Made by a program: the position numbers and the translations under genes
Origin: Marinobacter bohaiensis
GTDB taxonomy: Bacteria; Pseudomonadota; Gammaproteobacteria; Pseudomonadales; Oleiphilaceae
Reading direction: 5' to 3'
Assembly (NCBI RefSeq): GCF_003258515.1
Contig: NZ_QGEH01000001.1
Span: 2,418,001-2,482,000 of the forward strand
DNA length: 64,000 nt
In this document: positions 55,810-64,000 of the stretch, piece after piece
Layout of the letters: the number at the start of each line of letters is the position of its first letter
How positions within the stretch are numbered: position 1 is the first letter of the stretch
The notes under the pieces: generated by a model
What the model saw: only the letters and a program-made list of their open reading frames with translations
Database searches by the model: none
What the model was told of the DNA's origin: nothing

Positions 55810-56709
55810 ATGATTCAACACATTCTGGTCACCGGCGGTACCGGGTTCATCGGCCAGCGTTTGTGTCCGGAGCTGCTGGAGCGGGGCTATCGTCTGACCA
55901 TCCTCAGCCGCCGCGATGATGCTGAAGTCCGGGCCCGTTGCGGGCGCGTAAACAGCATCCAGTCAACCGAGGCGGTTCGTGACCTCGACGACATCCACGC
56001 CGTGATCAACCTGGCCGGCGAAGGCATCGCCGAGGGCCGCTGGACCGAAGCCCGCAAACAGGCGTTACGGGATAGCCGCATCGCCCTCACCCATACCCTG
56101 ATTGATGCCCTGGAACAGCGGACACAGCGGCCGGACATCTTTGTTTCCGGCTCAGCCGTGGGCTATTACGGCAGTCACGGCGGTGAGGCCGTCACCGAGG
56201 ACGCACCGCCGCGGGACGAGTTCACCCACCAACTATGCGCCGACTGGGAAGCCGCTGCCCGCCGCGCCGAGGCCTGGGGTGCCCGGGTCTGCCTGTCGCG
56301 CACCGGCGTCGTCCTGGATCGTGACGGTGGTGCCATGGCCCGGCTGCTCCTGCCCTTCCGGCTTGGTCTCGGAGGGCGCCTGGGAGACGGCCAGCAATAC
56401 ATGCCCTGGATTCATCGCGAGGACGTGGTGCAGGCCCTCATCTGGATGCTGGAGTCACCGGACGCATCCGGTCCCTACAACGTGGTGAGCCCCCATCCGG
56501 TCACCAACAAGGCCTTCACCCGCGCTATGGGCAAAGCCCTGCACCGGCCCACGCTGTTCACGGTGCCCGCGTTCGCCCTGCGCGCCGCGATGGGTGAACA
56601 GGCGGTGCTGTTACTCGAGGGTCAGCGCGCCCTCCCCGCGAGACTGCAGCAAACCCAGTTCGAGTTCCGATACCCGGAGCTGGAAGACGCGCTGCACCAG
56701 ATTGTCTGA
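55810..56709 (+). CDS. TIGR01777 (YfcH/SDR39U1) epimerase-like protein
   Basis: Extended short-chain-dehydrogenase-like protein of 299 residues with a Rossmann motif TGGTGFIGQRL at the N-terminus. It also has VINLAGEGIAEGRWTEARKQ, FVSGSAVGYYG and a C-terminal DUF1731 segment (LLEGQRALPARLQQTQFEFRYP). E. coli YfcH is the close relative; substrate unknown. It starts 16 bases after the CbiX-like gene and is probably cotranscribed. Confidence 0.9.
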   Translation: MIQHILVTGGTGFIGQRLCPELLERGYRLTILSRRDDAEVRARCGRVNSIQSTEAVRDLDDIHAVINLAGEGIAEGRWTEARKQALRDSRIALTHTLIDALEQRTQRPDIFVSGSAVGYYGSHGGEAVTEDAPPRDEFTHQLCADWEAAARRAEAWGARVCLSRTGVVLDRDGGAMARLLLPFRLGLGGRLGDGQQYMPWIHREDVVQALIWMLESPDASGPYNVVSPHPVTNKAFTRAMGKALHRPTLFTVPAFALRAAMGEQAVLLLEGQRALPARLQQTQFEFRYPELEDALHQIV

Positions 56710-56856
56710 GCGATTCGATCTGCATCCGGCGCACCGCTATGCTCGGGGCGCTGGTTGCCGTGGATTGGAAGAGCAGATCGACAGAGGCGCATGCCCGGTC
56801 AATCCAGGCCGACGCTGCGCCTGAAACCCGAAAAGCAGATTTTTTTATAAAAGGGT

Positions 56857-56885
56857 TTGACAGCGTCCAGCGCCTTACCTAATAT
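56857..56885 (+). promoter_or_regulatory. Sigma-70 promoter of tRNA-Glu
   Basis: Consensus -35 TTGACA (56857-56862), 17-base spacer and TAATAT (56880-56885). The transcript would begin about 33 bases before the tRNA. Confidence 0.85.
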
Positions 56886-56924
56886 ACGCGCCACCTCGAC
56901 GAGGCAAGCTTTTGAAGCCGATGC

Positions 56925-57000
56925 GTCCCCTTCGTCTAGTGGCCTAGGACTCCGCCCTTTCACGGCGGCAACAGGGGTTCGAACCCCCTAGGGGACGCCA
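56925..57000 (+). tRNA. tRNA-Glu (TTC)
   Basis: 76-base cloverleaf with encoded CCA. The acceptor pairs GTCCCCT with AGGGGAC. The anticodon arm CCGCC-CTTTCAC-GGCGG gives anticodon TTC, and the T-arm is AGGGGTTCGAACCCCCT. Confidence 0.97.
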
Positions 57001-57089
57001 CTTCTTTCCTTCCTTATTGCTTCGTATTTTCTTTTGCTCCATGAGTTTCAACCGATACAGATCCAGCCGATCTGACACGTTGCGGACCA

Positions 57090-58214
57090 TTATAGTTTGG
57101 GCAACAGACGATCCGGTGAAATGAATTCCAGCCCCTGAGCTTCCGCCACGCCTTCACAGGTCAGCTTGCCCTGGGCCACATTCAATCCCGCCAGGAAGCC
57201 TGGATCGCCATCGAGCGCACTGCGCACCCCGTAATCCGCCAGCCGCAACACATACGGCAAGGTCGCGTTGGTCAATGCCAGAGTGGACGTGCGCGCCACG
57301 GCCCCCGGCATGTTGGCGACGCAATAGTGAACGATGCCGTCGACGACGTAGGTGGGGTCATCGTGAGTGGTGGGGCGCGACGTTTCGGCACAGCCGCCCT
57401 GGTCAATCGCCACATCCACCAGGGCCGCCCCCTCCGGCATGACCTGCAACAGATCCCGGGTAATCAGTCGGGGCGCCGAAGAGCCGGGAATCAACACCGC
57501 CCCCACGACCAGATCGGCATCGGCCAGAACCGATTCGATGGCGTCACGGGTCGAATAAAGCGTGGTGACCTGCCCCCGGTACAACTGGTCCAGTTCCCGC
57601 AACACCGGCACGGAGCGATCCATGACGGTCACGTGGGCACCCAGCCCAACCGCCAGTTGTGCCGCGTTTCGTCCCACCACGCCGCCACCGATGATCACGA
57701 CATTGCCCGAATGCACCCCGGGAACACCTGACAGCAGCACTCCACGACCACCGTTTACTTTCTCCAGCGCCTGGGCTCCGGCCTGGATGGCCAGACGCCC
57801 GGCGACCTCGGACATGGGCGCCAGTAAAGGCAACTGCCCGTGGACATCGGTCACGGTTTCATAAGCAATACAGGTAGCGCCGGATGCCAGCAGGTCGCGG
57901 GTCTGCTCCGGGTCCGGAGCCAGGTGCAGGAAGGTGAACAGGACATGATGCGGCGCCAGCTTGCGACGCTCTTCCGCCAGCGGCTCCTTGACCTTGACCA
58001 GCAACTGCGCCGCCTTGAACACTGCGTCGGCATCATCGGCTATACGCGCTCCAGCCCGTTCGTAAAGCTCATCGGTAAACCCTGAGCCCTCTCCGGCACC
58101 ACGCTGGACAACGACCGTATGGCCGTGCTCGGTCAGCTCGCGAGTGCCGGCCGGCGTTAGCCCGACGCGGTATTCGTGGTTCTTGATCTCCCGGAGCACT
58201 CCCACGGTGGTCAT
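57090..58214 (-). CDS. ald: Alanine dehydrogenase
   Basis: NAD-dependent enzyme of 374 residues interconverting L-alanine with pyruvate and ammonia. The N-terminal block [18 protein letters not shown] holds the substrate arginine. [12 protein letters not shown] and FTFLHLAPD supply the lysine and histidine. The NAD site is [17 protein letters not shown]. The ATG at 58214 has GAGGAGG upstream; eight upstream codons are rejected. It is monocistronic. The enzyme could assimilate or release ammonia, which links loosely to the amide island. Confidence 0.95.
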   Translation of the reverse strand: MTTVGVLREIKNHEYRVGLTPAGTRELTEHGHTVVVQRGAGEGSGFTDELYERAGARIADDADAVFKAAQLLVKVKEPLAEERRKLAPHHVLFTFLHLAPDPEQTRDLLASGATCIAYETVTDVHGQLPLLAPMSEVAGRLAIQAGAQALEKVNGGRGVLLSGVPGVHSGNVVIIGGGVVGRNAAQLAVGLGAHVTVMDRSVPVLRELDQLYRGQVTTLYSTRDAIESVLADADLVVGAVLIPGSSAPRLITRDLLQVMPEGAALVDVAIDQGGCAETSRPTTHDDPTYVVDGIVHYCVANMPGAVARTSTLALTNATLPYVLRLADYGVRSALDGDPGFLAGLNVAQGKLTCEGVAEAQGLEFISPDRLLPKL

Positions 58215-58562
58215 GACACCCTCCTCAAACCTCGTCAACAGTCTGCCTGCCGGCCTCCGGAACGGGGTCGGCGCCGTTTCGTCACTGAAGTATAGGAAAG
58301 GATGGAGGAGCTATCGTCATCAACTCGCCGGTCAAAAGCCGGCGTACAACTCTTAATTTTTGCAAAATCACCGGCTTATTCAGCGTACCGACAGGGCATG
58401 GGCGCAGATGTGCTGCTATAGTGGCTAAAGGGCTGATTGCTCGTTGTTTTTCTGTCGAACTTTTAGCCAACTGATGCCAGCCCCCGCCAGCCGCCCGGCC
58501 CAAAACGCCTGGCCAGAAGGCTTCGGGACATTCGGTTTACCTGAGACCATGAACTCGACAGC
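58215..58562. other. Divergent region between ald and the GGDEF-EAL gene
   Basis: 348 bases without a supported gene. TATACT on the minus strand near 58293 and TATAGT on the plus strand near 58417 resemble -10 boxes, but neither has a matching -35. No terminator or repeat was found. Confidence 0.4.
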
Positions 58563-60983
58563 ATGCCCAAATTGTCGACGCGACTAAGCCAGTTCAAAGC
58601 CAGTTCGCCCCTCTCCTTCCGGCTACTGGCCTATATCCTGTTGTTCAGTTCCCTGTTTACCCTGGTTGCGTCGGCCATTCAGGTCTACACCGACTATCGC
58701 AAGGATGTGTCCCTGGTAGACGAGCGCATGGCGGTGATCGAAACCAGCTACGCCAGCAGCCTGTCACGCAGCCTCTGGGCACTGGACCAGAAACTGCTGC
58801 AGGTGCAGATGGAAGGTATCCTCAGCCTGCCGGACATCGTGCACCTCAGGCTCAAGATCTACCCGGACTCCGAAGTGGTGATGGGTGAAATACCCCGGGA
58901 AACCTCCACCATGACCCGCTCTTTCGTCCTCAACCATGAAGGCGACGAGGTCTACAAACTGGGCAAACTGACCATTACCGCCAGCCTGGCGGACATCTAC
59001 CAGGACCTGCGACGCAAGGTGCTGGTGATTCTCACCACCCAGTTCTTCAAGACGTTCCTCATCTCCGTGCTGATCATCTGGATCTTCCAGTTTTTCGTCA
59101 CCCGTCACCTGTCCACCATGGCCAACTACACCCGAGGCTTCTCCCTGCGTAACCTGCAGCAGCCGTTGCAACTGGACCGGCCCGACACCGACATGAATCG
59201 CCGCGACGAGCTGGCTCAGGTGGTGGACGCCTTCAACCAGATGCGGGAACGGCTCAACGAGGACATCCAGCGCCAGGAGGAGGATGCTTCGGAGATCCGC
59301 AAACTGTCGCTGGCCATCGAGCAGAGTCCGTCGTCAGTGCTGATCTGCGACCGTCACTGGCACATCGAGTTCGCCAACCACAAATTCTCTCAGCTCACCG
59401 GGTTCAGCCTGGAAGAGATTCGCGGCAAGCATCCCGGGATGTTCACCAGCGACACCTTCTCCCAACGCGAGAATCAGCAGCTGTGGCAGAACATCCGTTT
59501 GCAGGTGCAGCGCGTGGGCGTCTGGCAGGGTGAAATCAACAGTGCCCGACGCAGCGGCGAGCGCTTCTGGGAGCAGGTGATCGTCACGCCCATCAAGGAC
59601 GACGATGGCAATCCCAGTCATTTCCTGATCCTCGGCGAGGACATCAGCATCCGCAAACGCTACGAACAGCAGCTGCTGCGCCAGGCCAACTACGACATAC
59701 TCACCGGCCTGCCCAACCGCATGCTGGCACTGGACCGCCTCAAGCTCGCCCTGGCCCAGGCCCGCCGGGAAGAAACCCTGGTCGGCGTGATGTTCCTCGA
59801 TCTGGACAACTTCAAGCACATCAACGACACCATGGGGCACGAAGCCGGCGACAACCTGCTTATTGAAGCCTCCCGGCGCATTTCCAGCTGTCTGCGCGGC
59901 ACCAGCACCGTAGCCCGGTTGGGCGGCGACGAGTTTCTGGTGATCCTGCCCGGCCTACGCGATCCGGAGGCGACCGAGCAGGTCGGCGACCGCATCCTGC
60001 AAACGTTCGCGCCTCCCTTCCATCTGAATGGTCAGGAAGTTTTTGTCAGCACCAGCATCGGCATCGCCATCTACCCCACCGACTCGGACAACAGCGGCAA
60101 CCTGCTGCAGCACGCCGACGCCGCCATGTACCAGGCCAAGAGCAAGGGCAAGAGCGCGTACGAGCGCTTCGCTCCGGAGATGAAAGAAGTCTCCCACGAG
60201 CGCCTGCAGATCGAATCACGATTGCGCCGCGCCCTGGAGCTGGACGAGTTCGACCTGCACTACCAGCCGATCGTGCGCGCGGCCACTGGCGAGCTGATCG
60301 GTGCCGAGGCGCTGATCCGCTGGAACAGCCCCACCATGGGGCTGATGATGCCGGACAAGTTCATCCCGCTGGCCGAGGAAACCGGGCTGATCATCCCCAT
60401 CGGGGAATGGGTAGTCCGGCAGGCCTGCGCCGCCGCACGGCAATGGCAGGAAAGTACCGGCCTCAAGCTGAGCATCGCGGTCAATGTTTCACCCCGACAG
60501 TTCCGCGATCCGTCTTTCATCGACGCCATCCAGCGCGCCCTGACGGAGCAGGAACTGGATCCCGCCTGCCTGGAACTGGAGATCACCGAACGGCTGATTC
60601 TGGATAACACCATCGAGACGGCCGACATATTGCGCCGGCTGGACGGGATGGGCGTGCGCCTGTCCGTGGACGACTTCGGCACCGGCTACTCGGCCCTGAG
60701 CTACCTCAAGTCGTACCCGTTCGACACCCTGAAGGTGGACAAGTCATTCATCCGGGACGTGATGGTCGAACCGGGCGACGCCGCCCTGGTGCGCGCCATC
60801 ATCCACATGGCCCACAGCCTGGATCTGGAGGTGATCGCCGAAGGGGTGGAAGAAAAGGCCCAAAGCGAGTTCCTGCAAGCCCAGAACTGCGACTACGCTC
60901 AGGGCTATTTCTACAGCCGGCCGGCCTCAGGCGAGGCGTTCGTCGAATGGGTTCGCAAGCACCACCCGGCCAGGGGCGCCTGA
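58563..60983 (+). CDS. Membrane PAS-GGDEF-EAL c-di-GMP signalling protein
   Basis: Protein of 806 residues. Transmembrane helices at ~20-40 and ~152-179 enclose a periplasmic sensor. HAMP (~180-237) and PAS (~248-368) follow, then GGDEF (~375-540) and EAL (~550-800). The GGDEF motif is intact (454-458), but the preceding inhibitory site is RGTS (445-448) instead of RxxD, so product inhibition is probably lost. EAL residues look complete (GAEALIRW, NVSPRQF, ELEITERL, DDFGTGYSAL, LKVDKSFI, AEGVE), so both synthesis and hydrolysis are possible. Monocistronic and convergent with der. Confidence 0.93.
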   Translation: MPKLSTRLSQFKASSPLSFRLLAYILLFSSLFTLVASAIQVYTDYRKDVSLVDERMAVIETSYASSLSRSLWALDQKLLQVQMEGILSLPDIVHLRLKIYPDSEVVMGEIPRETSTMTRSFVLNHEGDEVYKLGKLTITASLADIYQDLRRKVLVILTTQFFKTFLISVLIIWIFQFFVTRHLSTMANYTRGFSLRNLQQPLQLDRPDTDMNRRDELAQVVDAFNQMRERLNEDIQRQEEDASEIRKLSLAIEQSPSSVLICDRHWHIEFANHKFSQLTGFSLEEIRGKHPGMFTSDTFSQRENQQLWQNIRLQVQRVGVWQGEINSARRSGERFWEQVIVTPIKDDDGNPSHFLILGEDISIRKRYEQQLLRQANYDILTGLPNRMLALDRLKLALAQARREETLVGVMFLDLDNFKHINDTMGHEAGDNLLIEASRRISSCLRGTSTVARLGGDEFLVILPGLRDPEATEQVGDRILQTFAPPFHLNGQEVFVSTSIGIAIYPTDSDNSGNLLQHADAAMYQAKSKGKSAYERFAPEMKEVSHERLQIESRLRRALELDEFDLHYQPIVRAATGELIGAEALIRWNSPTMGLMMPDKFIPLAEETGLIIPIGEWVVRQACAAARQWQESTGLKLSIAVNVSPRQFRDPSFIDAIQRALTEQELDPACLELEITERLILDNTIETADILRRLDGMGVRLSVDDFGTGYSALSYLKSYPFDTLKVDKSFIRDVMVEPGDAALVRAIIHMAHSLDLEVIAEGVEEKAQSEFLQAQNCDYAQGYFYSRPASGEAFVEWVRKHHPARGA

Positions 60984-61074
60984 ATACGGGCACCCCGGCG
61001 GGAATCGGCGAATGCCTGAGAAAAGTTCGAAGCCCCCGATGGACAGGAGCGCCTAGAAACGAGCGCAGAAAAGA

Positions 61075-62493
61075 CTAACGCGCTTTCTTGCGCTTGTCCT
61101 TCTGTTTGGTCTTGCGCACGTGCTGCATCATCCGACGCTTCTTGGCTTGTTGGCGCGGGGTCAGCTTGTTGACGCGCCCGGCATAAGGGTTTTCGCTGGA
61201 ACGGAACTCGAAGCGAATGGGAGAGCCCTTGACGTCGAGCACGCGGCGAAACGTATTCTCCAGGAAGCGCTTGTAGGCTCCCGGCAAGGAGGCGGTCTGG
61301 TTGCCGTGAACCACGATCAGCGGCGGGTTGGAACCACCCTGGTGCGCATAACGCAACTTGATGCGCCGGCCGTTGACCAGCGGGGGCTGATGCTGGGTCA
61401 ACGCGTCCTCGAGGATAGCCGTCAGACGGTTGGTCGGCCACTTGGCCATGGCGGATTCATAGCAGTCGGCAATGGAGTCGTACATCACGCCCACGCCCGA
61501 GCCATGCAACGCCGAGATGTAATGCTTGTCGGCGTAGTCCAGGAAATCAAGCCGACGAGCGACCTGCTCTTTCACGCGGCCACGCTGCTCGCCATCCATG
61601 CCATCCCACTTGTTGACGGCAATCACCAGCGACCGCCCGGCGTCCAGCACAAAACCGATCAGGTGCAGATCCTGGTCCACCAGCCCTTCCCGGGCGTCGA
61701 TCACCAGGATCACCACATGCGAATCCTCAATGGCTTTGAGGGTCTTGATAATCGAGAATTTTTCGACCGCTTCGCGCACACTCTTGCGGCGCCGGACACC
61801 GGCGGTGTCGATCAGGGTGTATTCATGCCCCTGGCGCTCGTACGGGATGTACACGCTGTCGCGTGTAGTACCGGGCATATCGTAGACCACCACACGGTCT
61901 TCGCCGAGCATGCGGTTGACCAGCGTGGATTTACCCACGTTCGGCCGGCCCACGATACCGATGCGAATCCCCGGGTATTTCTCGGCAACGTCTTCCTCGA
62001 CCTCCGGCACCTCAACCAGCAGGTCCTCCAGCATTGAGCGAATGCCGCGGTTGTGGGAGGCCGCCGTCAGGAACACGGATTCGAAACCAAGCTGGTAGAA
62101 GTCGGCGGCGGCCACATCGGGATCCTGGCCATCGGTCTTGTTGACCACGAGATGGGCCTGCTTTCCGGACCGGCGCAGTTGGCGGGCGATCAGCTCGTCG
62201 CCACTGGTCAGACCGGAGCGGCCGTCCACCATGAACAGGACGATATCCGCCTCTTCCACCGCCTGCAGCGACTGGCGCGCCATTTGGGCATCGATGCCTT
62301 CCTCGTCTCCGGTGAGACCGCCGGTGTCGATGACGATGAAGCGACGCCCCTCGTAATTGCCCTCCCCGTATTTCCGGTCCCGGGTCAGGCCAGCGAAGTC
62401 AGCGACCAGGGCGTCCCGGGAGCGGGTCATCTGGTTGAACAGGGTCGATTTGCCAACGTTGGGGCGTCCAACCAGGGCGATTACAGGAATCAT
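61075..62493 (-). CDS. der: Ribosome-assembly GTPase Der (EngA)
   Basis: Tandem GTPase of 472 residues acting in 50S maturation. P-loops [12 protein letters not shown] near the N-terminus and [12 protein letters not shown] near residue 183 each have NKxD motifs (VNKTDG, VNKWDG). The C-terminal KH-like domain (~360-440) contains [19 protein letters not shown], then a basic tail. It is 60 bases downstream of bamB, the common yfgM-bamB-der order. Confidence 0.97.
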   Translation of the reverse strand: MIPVIALVGRPNVGKSTLFNQMTRSRDALVADFAGLTRDRKYGEGNYEGRRFIVIDTGGLTGDEEGIDAQMARQSLQAVEEADIVLFMVDGRSGLTSGDELIARQLRRSGKQAHLVVNKTDGQDPDVAAADFYQLGFESVFLTAASHNRGIRSMLEDLLVEVPEVEEDVAEKYPGIRIGIVGRPNVGKSTLVNRMLGEDRVVVYDMPGTTRDSVYIPYERQGHEYTLIDTAGVRRRKSVREAVEKFSIIKTLKAIEDSHVVILVIDAREGLVDQDLHLIGFVLDAGRSLVIAVNKWDGMDGEQRGRVKEQVARRLDFLDYADKHYISALHGSGVGVMYDSIADCYESAMAKWPTNRLTAILEDALTQHQPPLVNGRRIKLRYAHQGGSNPPLIVVHGNQTASLPGAYKRFLENTFRRVLDVKGSPIRFEFRSSENPYAGRVNKLTPRQQAKKRRMMQHVRKTKQKDKRKKAR

Positions 62494-62553
62494 AGCGTCG
62501 TCGTCATTCAGAAGTCGTGAACCGGGCGCGCCGATTCGACGCGCCGGTATGGA

Positions 62554-63720
62554 TTAGTCGGATTCCTGCAGCCGGTAGGCCGCCAGTTCACCGCTGTTGC
62601 CGTAAATATAGATCAGATCGCCGTTGCGGATCATGGGCACCCGCAGGCCGGCGTCGTCAACCTGGCGCTGCCCCTGCAGGGACCCGTCCAGTTGTGAGAG
62701 CACGTGCACGTAGCCTTCGTAGTCGCCGGTCAACAGGTAACCGTCCACCGGCAGCAGGCCGGTCGTCTGACGCCACTCAAGCTGATCCTGCTTCCACAGC
62801 TCCTTACGGTTGAACACGCTGAACGCGGTGATCACCCCGTCGGAGCCGGAAATGTAGATGTTGCCGTAATCCAGGGTCGGCGACTGGAAACTGCTGGCCT
62901 GCTGCTTCCAGATCTCTTGCCCGCTGCGCATATCCACGGCCGCCACGCTGCCCTGGTAGCCGGTGACATAGGCCACGCCATCACGCACCACCGGGGTACC
63001 GTCGACATCCACCAGGCGCTCCAGCTCAGTACGACCACTGGGCTCGCCCACCGAGTACTGCCACAGCGGCTGGCCTGATTCGGACAGCACCGCCACCACT
63101 TCACCGCTGGCAAAAGCCAGCAGGGTCACCTCGTCACCCACGCGGGGCGTGGCGTTGCCGCGGAAACTCAGGACCGGAATGGAACCGTCGTACTGCCAGA
63201 GTTTTTCGCCATCGGAGGTGCTGAATCCCACCGCCTTACCGTCGATGGTCTGAACCACCACCACCGAACCGTTGGACTGCGGCGGCGCCAGAATCTCACT
63301 CGGCAGGTCGACAGACCAGACTTCACCGCCCTGCTCTTCCCGGGACAGGGCCAGTAGCTGACCGTCACGGGTGCCCAGGTACAACTGGTTGGCGTCCGCC
63401 CCGACACCGGCCAGGATGGAACGATCCAGCTCGGTATCCCAGTTGTAGTCGCCGTTCTCCGGGTTCAGCGAGGCCAACTCGCCGTCCGCCGAAACAGCGA
63501 ACAGCTCGCCGTAGGACAGCGTCGGCTGCAGGAAAAGCAACTGTTCGTCAGCGCCGTCGCCAATGCTGGTGTCCCAGACTTCATCGAGCCACACCGTGCT
63601 CTCGATTTCAGGCAACGGCTTGGGCTGCTCAAAATTGTCGTTGGAACTGCATCCGGCAAGCAGTGCGGCCATGGCGCCGGCCAATGCCCCGTGACGGATG
63701 ACTCGCGCACCCAGGGGCAT
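62554..63720 (-). CDS. bamB: Outer-membrane assembly lipoprotein BamB
   Basis: Lipoprotein of 388 residues of the BAM complex, which inserts beta-barrel proteins in the outer membrane. The lipobox is ALLAGC (C24). An eight-bladed PQQ-like propeller follows, with repeated W-rich strands such as GDYNWDTELD, GEKLWQYDG, GQPLWQYSVG and GQEIWKQQ. The ATG at 63720 overlaps the yfgM stop by one base (TGATG) and has GGAGGA upstream. Confidence 0.95.
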   Translation of the reverse strand: MPLGARVIRHGALAGAMAALLAGCSSNDNFEQPKPLPEIESTVWLDEVWDTSIGDGADEQLLFLQPTLSYGELFAVSADGELASLNPENGDYNWDTELDRSILAGVGADANQLYLGTRDGQLLALSREEQGGEVWSVDLPSEILAPPQSNGSVVVVQTIDGKAVGFSTSDGEKLWQYDGSIPVLSFRGNATPRVGDEVTLLAFASGEVVAVLSESGQPLWQYSVGEPSGRTELERLVDVDGTPVVRDGVAYVTGYQGSVAAVDMRSGQEIWKQQASSFQSPTLDYGNIYISGSDGVITAFSVFNRKELWKQDQLEWRQTTGLLPVDGYLLTGDYEGYVHVLSQLDGSLQGQRQVDDAGLRVPMIRNGDLIYIYGNSGELAAYRLQESD

Positions 63721-64000
63721 CAAGCATCCTCCCCAATGGCCAGATCGGACATCTTAAGGCGCAGCAGCGGGTTGGCCTGACCTTCAGACGCCTTGCTCGC
63801 CGCCAGGTAAGCCTTGCGCGCGCCTTCGAGATCCCCCTGCGACCGCAGGATGTCACCTTCCAGCTCTGCATACAGGGCACTGAAGGCACCGGGGGAAGCC
63901 ACGCCATTCAGGGTGTCCAGCGCCGCATCGCCATCGCCGGCCGCAAACTGGGCCTGGGCCAGACGATGTTCAATCATCACTTTGAGCGGACCTTCCTCAG
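63720..64000 (-). CDS. yfgM: YfgM-like tetratricopeptide protein (5' end outside window)
   Basis: C-terminal 93 residues of an open frame that runs off the window edge; the true start is not present. Helical tetratricopeptide-like repeats are seen (HRLAQAQFAAGDGDAALDTL; YAELEGDILRSQGDLEGARK; ANPLLRLKMSDLA). This fits YfgM, a membrane-anchored partner of SecYEG and PpiD, always found before bamB. The membrane anchor lies beyond the window, so the assignment rests on the repeats and gene order. Confidence 0.85.
   Translation of the reverse strand, partial: EEGPLKVMIEHRLAQAQFAAGDGDAALDTLNGVASPGAFSALYAELEGDILRSQGDLEGARKAYLAASKASEGQANPLLRLKMSDLAIGEDA

Noticed and set aside
58282-58503. 73-codon minus-strand frame upstream of ald
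   Set aside because: No ribosome site; it covers the divergent promoter region and has no conserved feature.

Overview
The window reads as chromosomal DNA of a GC-rich, aerobic, polarly flagellated gammaproteobacterium. It carries a contiguous sdhCDAB-sucAB-lpd-sucCD block divergent from gltA, fadBA next to topA, and a trpS-scpA-scpB-rluB string. It also has the H/L-ring flagellar genes flgH, flgP and flgT, CpxRA-type and FNR/Anr-type signals, and a yfgM-bamB-der string. A Marinobacter-like marine lineage fits best, but this is inferred from gene content and protein style, not from a marker tree. I saw no mobile element, CRISPR array, rRNA or prophage.

Layout. 0.1-2.3 kb: DEAD-box helicase DbpA, a YrhK-domain membrane protein and the FmdB zinc ribbon. 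2.3-15.6 kb: an amide-utilisation island. On the minus strand, a five-gene ABC importer (urtABCDE / fmdDEF-like) is followed by aliphatic amidase amiE and the AAA+ protein amiB. After a terminator come formamidase fmdA and fmdB. Divergent on the plus strand are an 1160-residue NCS1-permease/Cys-rich/hybrid histidine kinase and its overlapping REC-PAS-like-LuxR response regulator. 15.7-22 kb: small proteins, a diguanylate cyclase, rluB, scpB, scpA and trpS. 22-35.5 kb: TCA-cycle genes. 35.6-43 kb: a 3-hydroxyisobutyrate-dehydrogenase-family enzyme, topA and fadBA. 43.4-48.7 kb: a secreted unknown, a universal stress protein, a Cys-cluster unknown, Uup, a MOSC protein and tRNA-Gly. 48.8-51.7 kb: flgH-flgP-flgT and a low-complexity protein. 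51.8-56.7 kb: cpxRA-like pair, TetR regulator, DUF924, CbiX-like and TIGR01777 epimerase. 56.9-64 kb: tRNA-Glu, alanine dehydrogenase, a GGDEF-EAL protein, der, bamB and a truncated yfgM.

Most notable system. The amide island has the enzymes of the Pseudomonas amiEB and Methylophilus fmd systems but no AmiC/AmiR/AmiS and no urease. Regulation appears to lie with the transporter-fused hybrid kinase and its LuxR-type partner. The fmdA and urtA promoters share a 16-base element containing CGTCA-TT-TGACG. In each it lies on the same strand, exactly 43 bases before a candidate -10 box, and no -35 consensus is present. This is the layout expected for two promoters switched on by one activator, most simply the adjacent response regulator. 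I regard this sensor-regulator-operator module as the best candidate for an undescribed system here.

Many long antisense open frames exist because of the GC-rich codon bias; they were treated as shadows.
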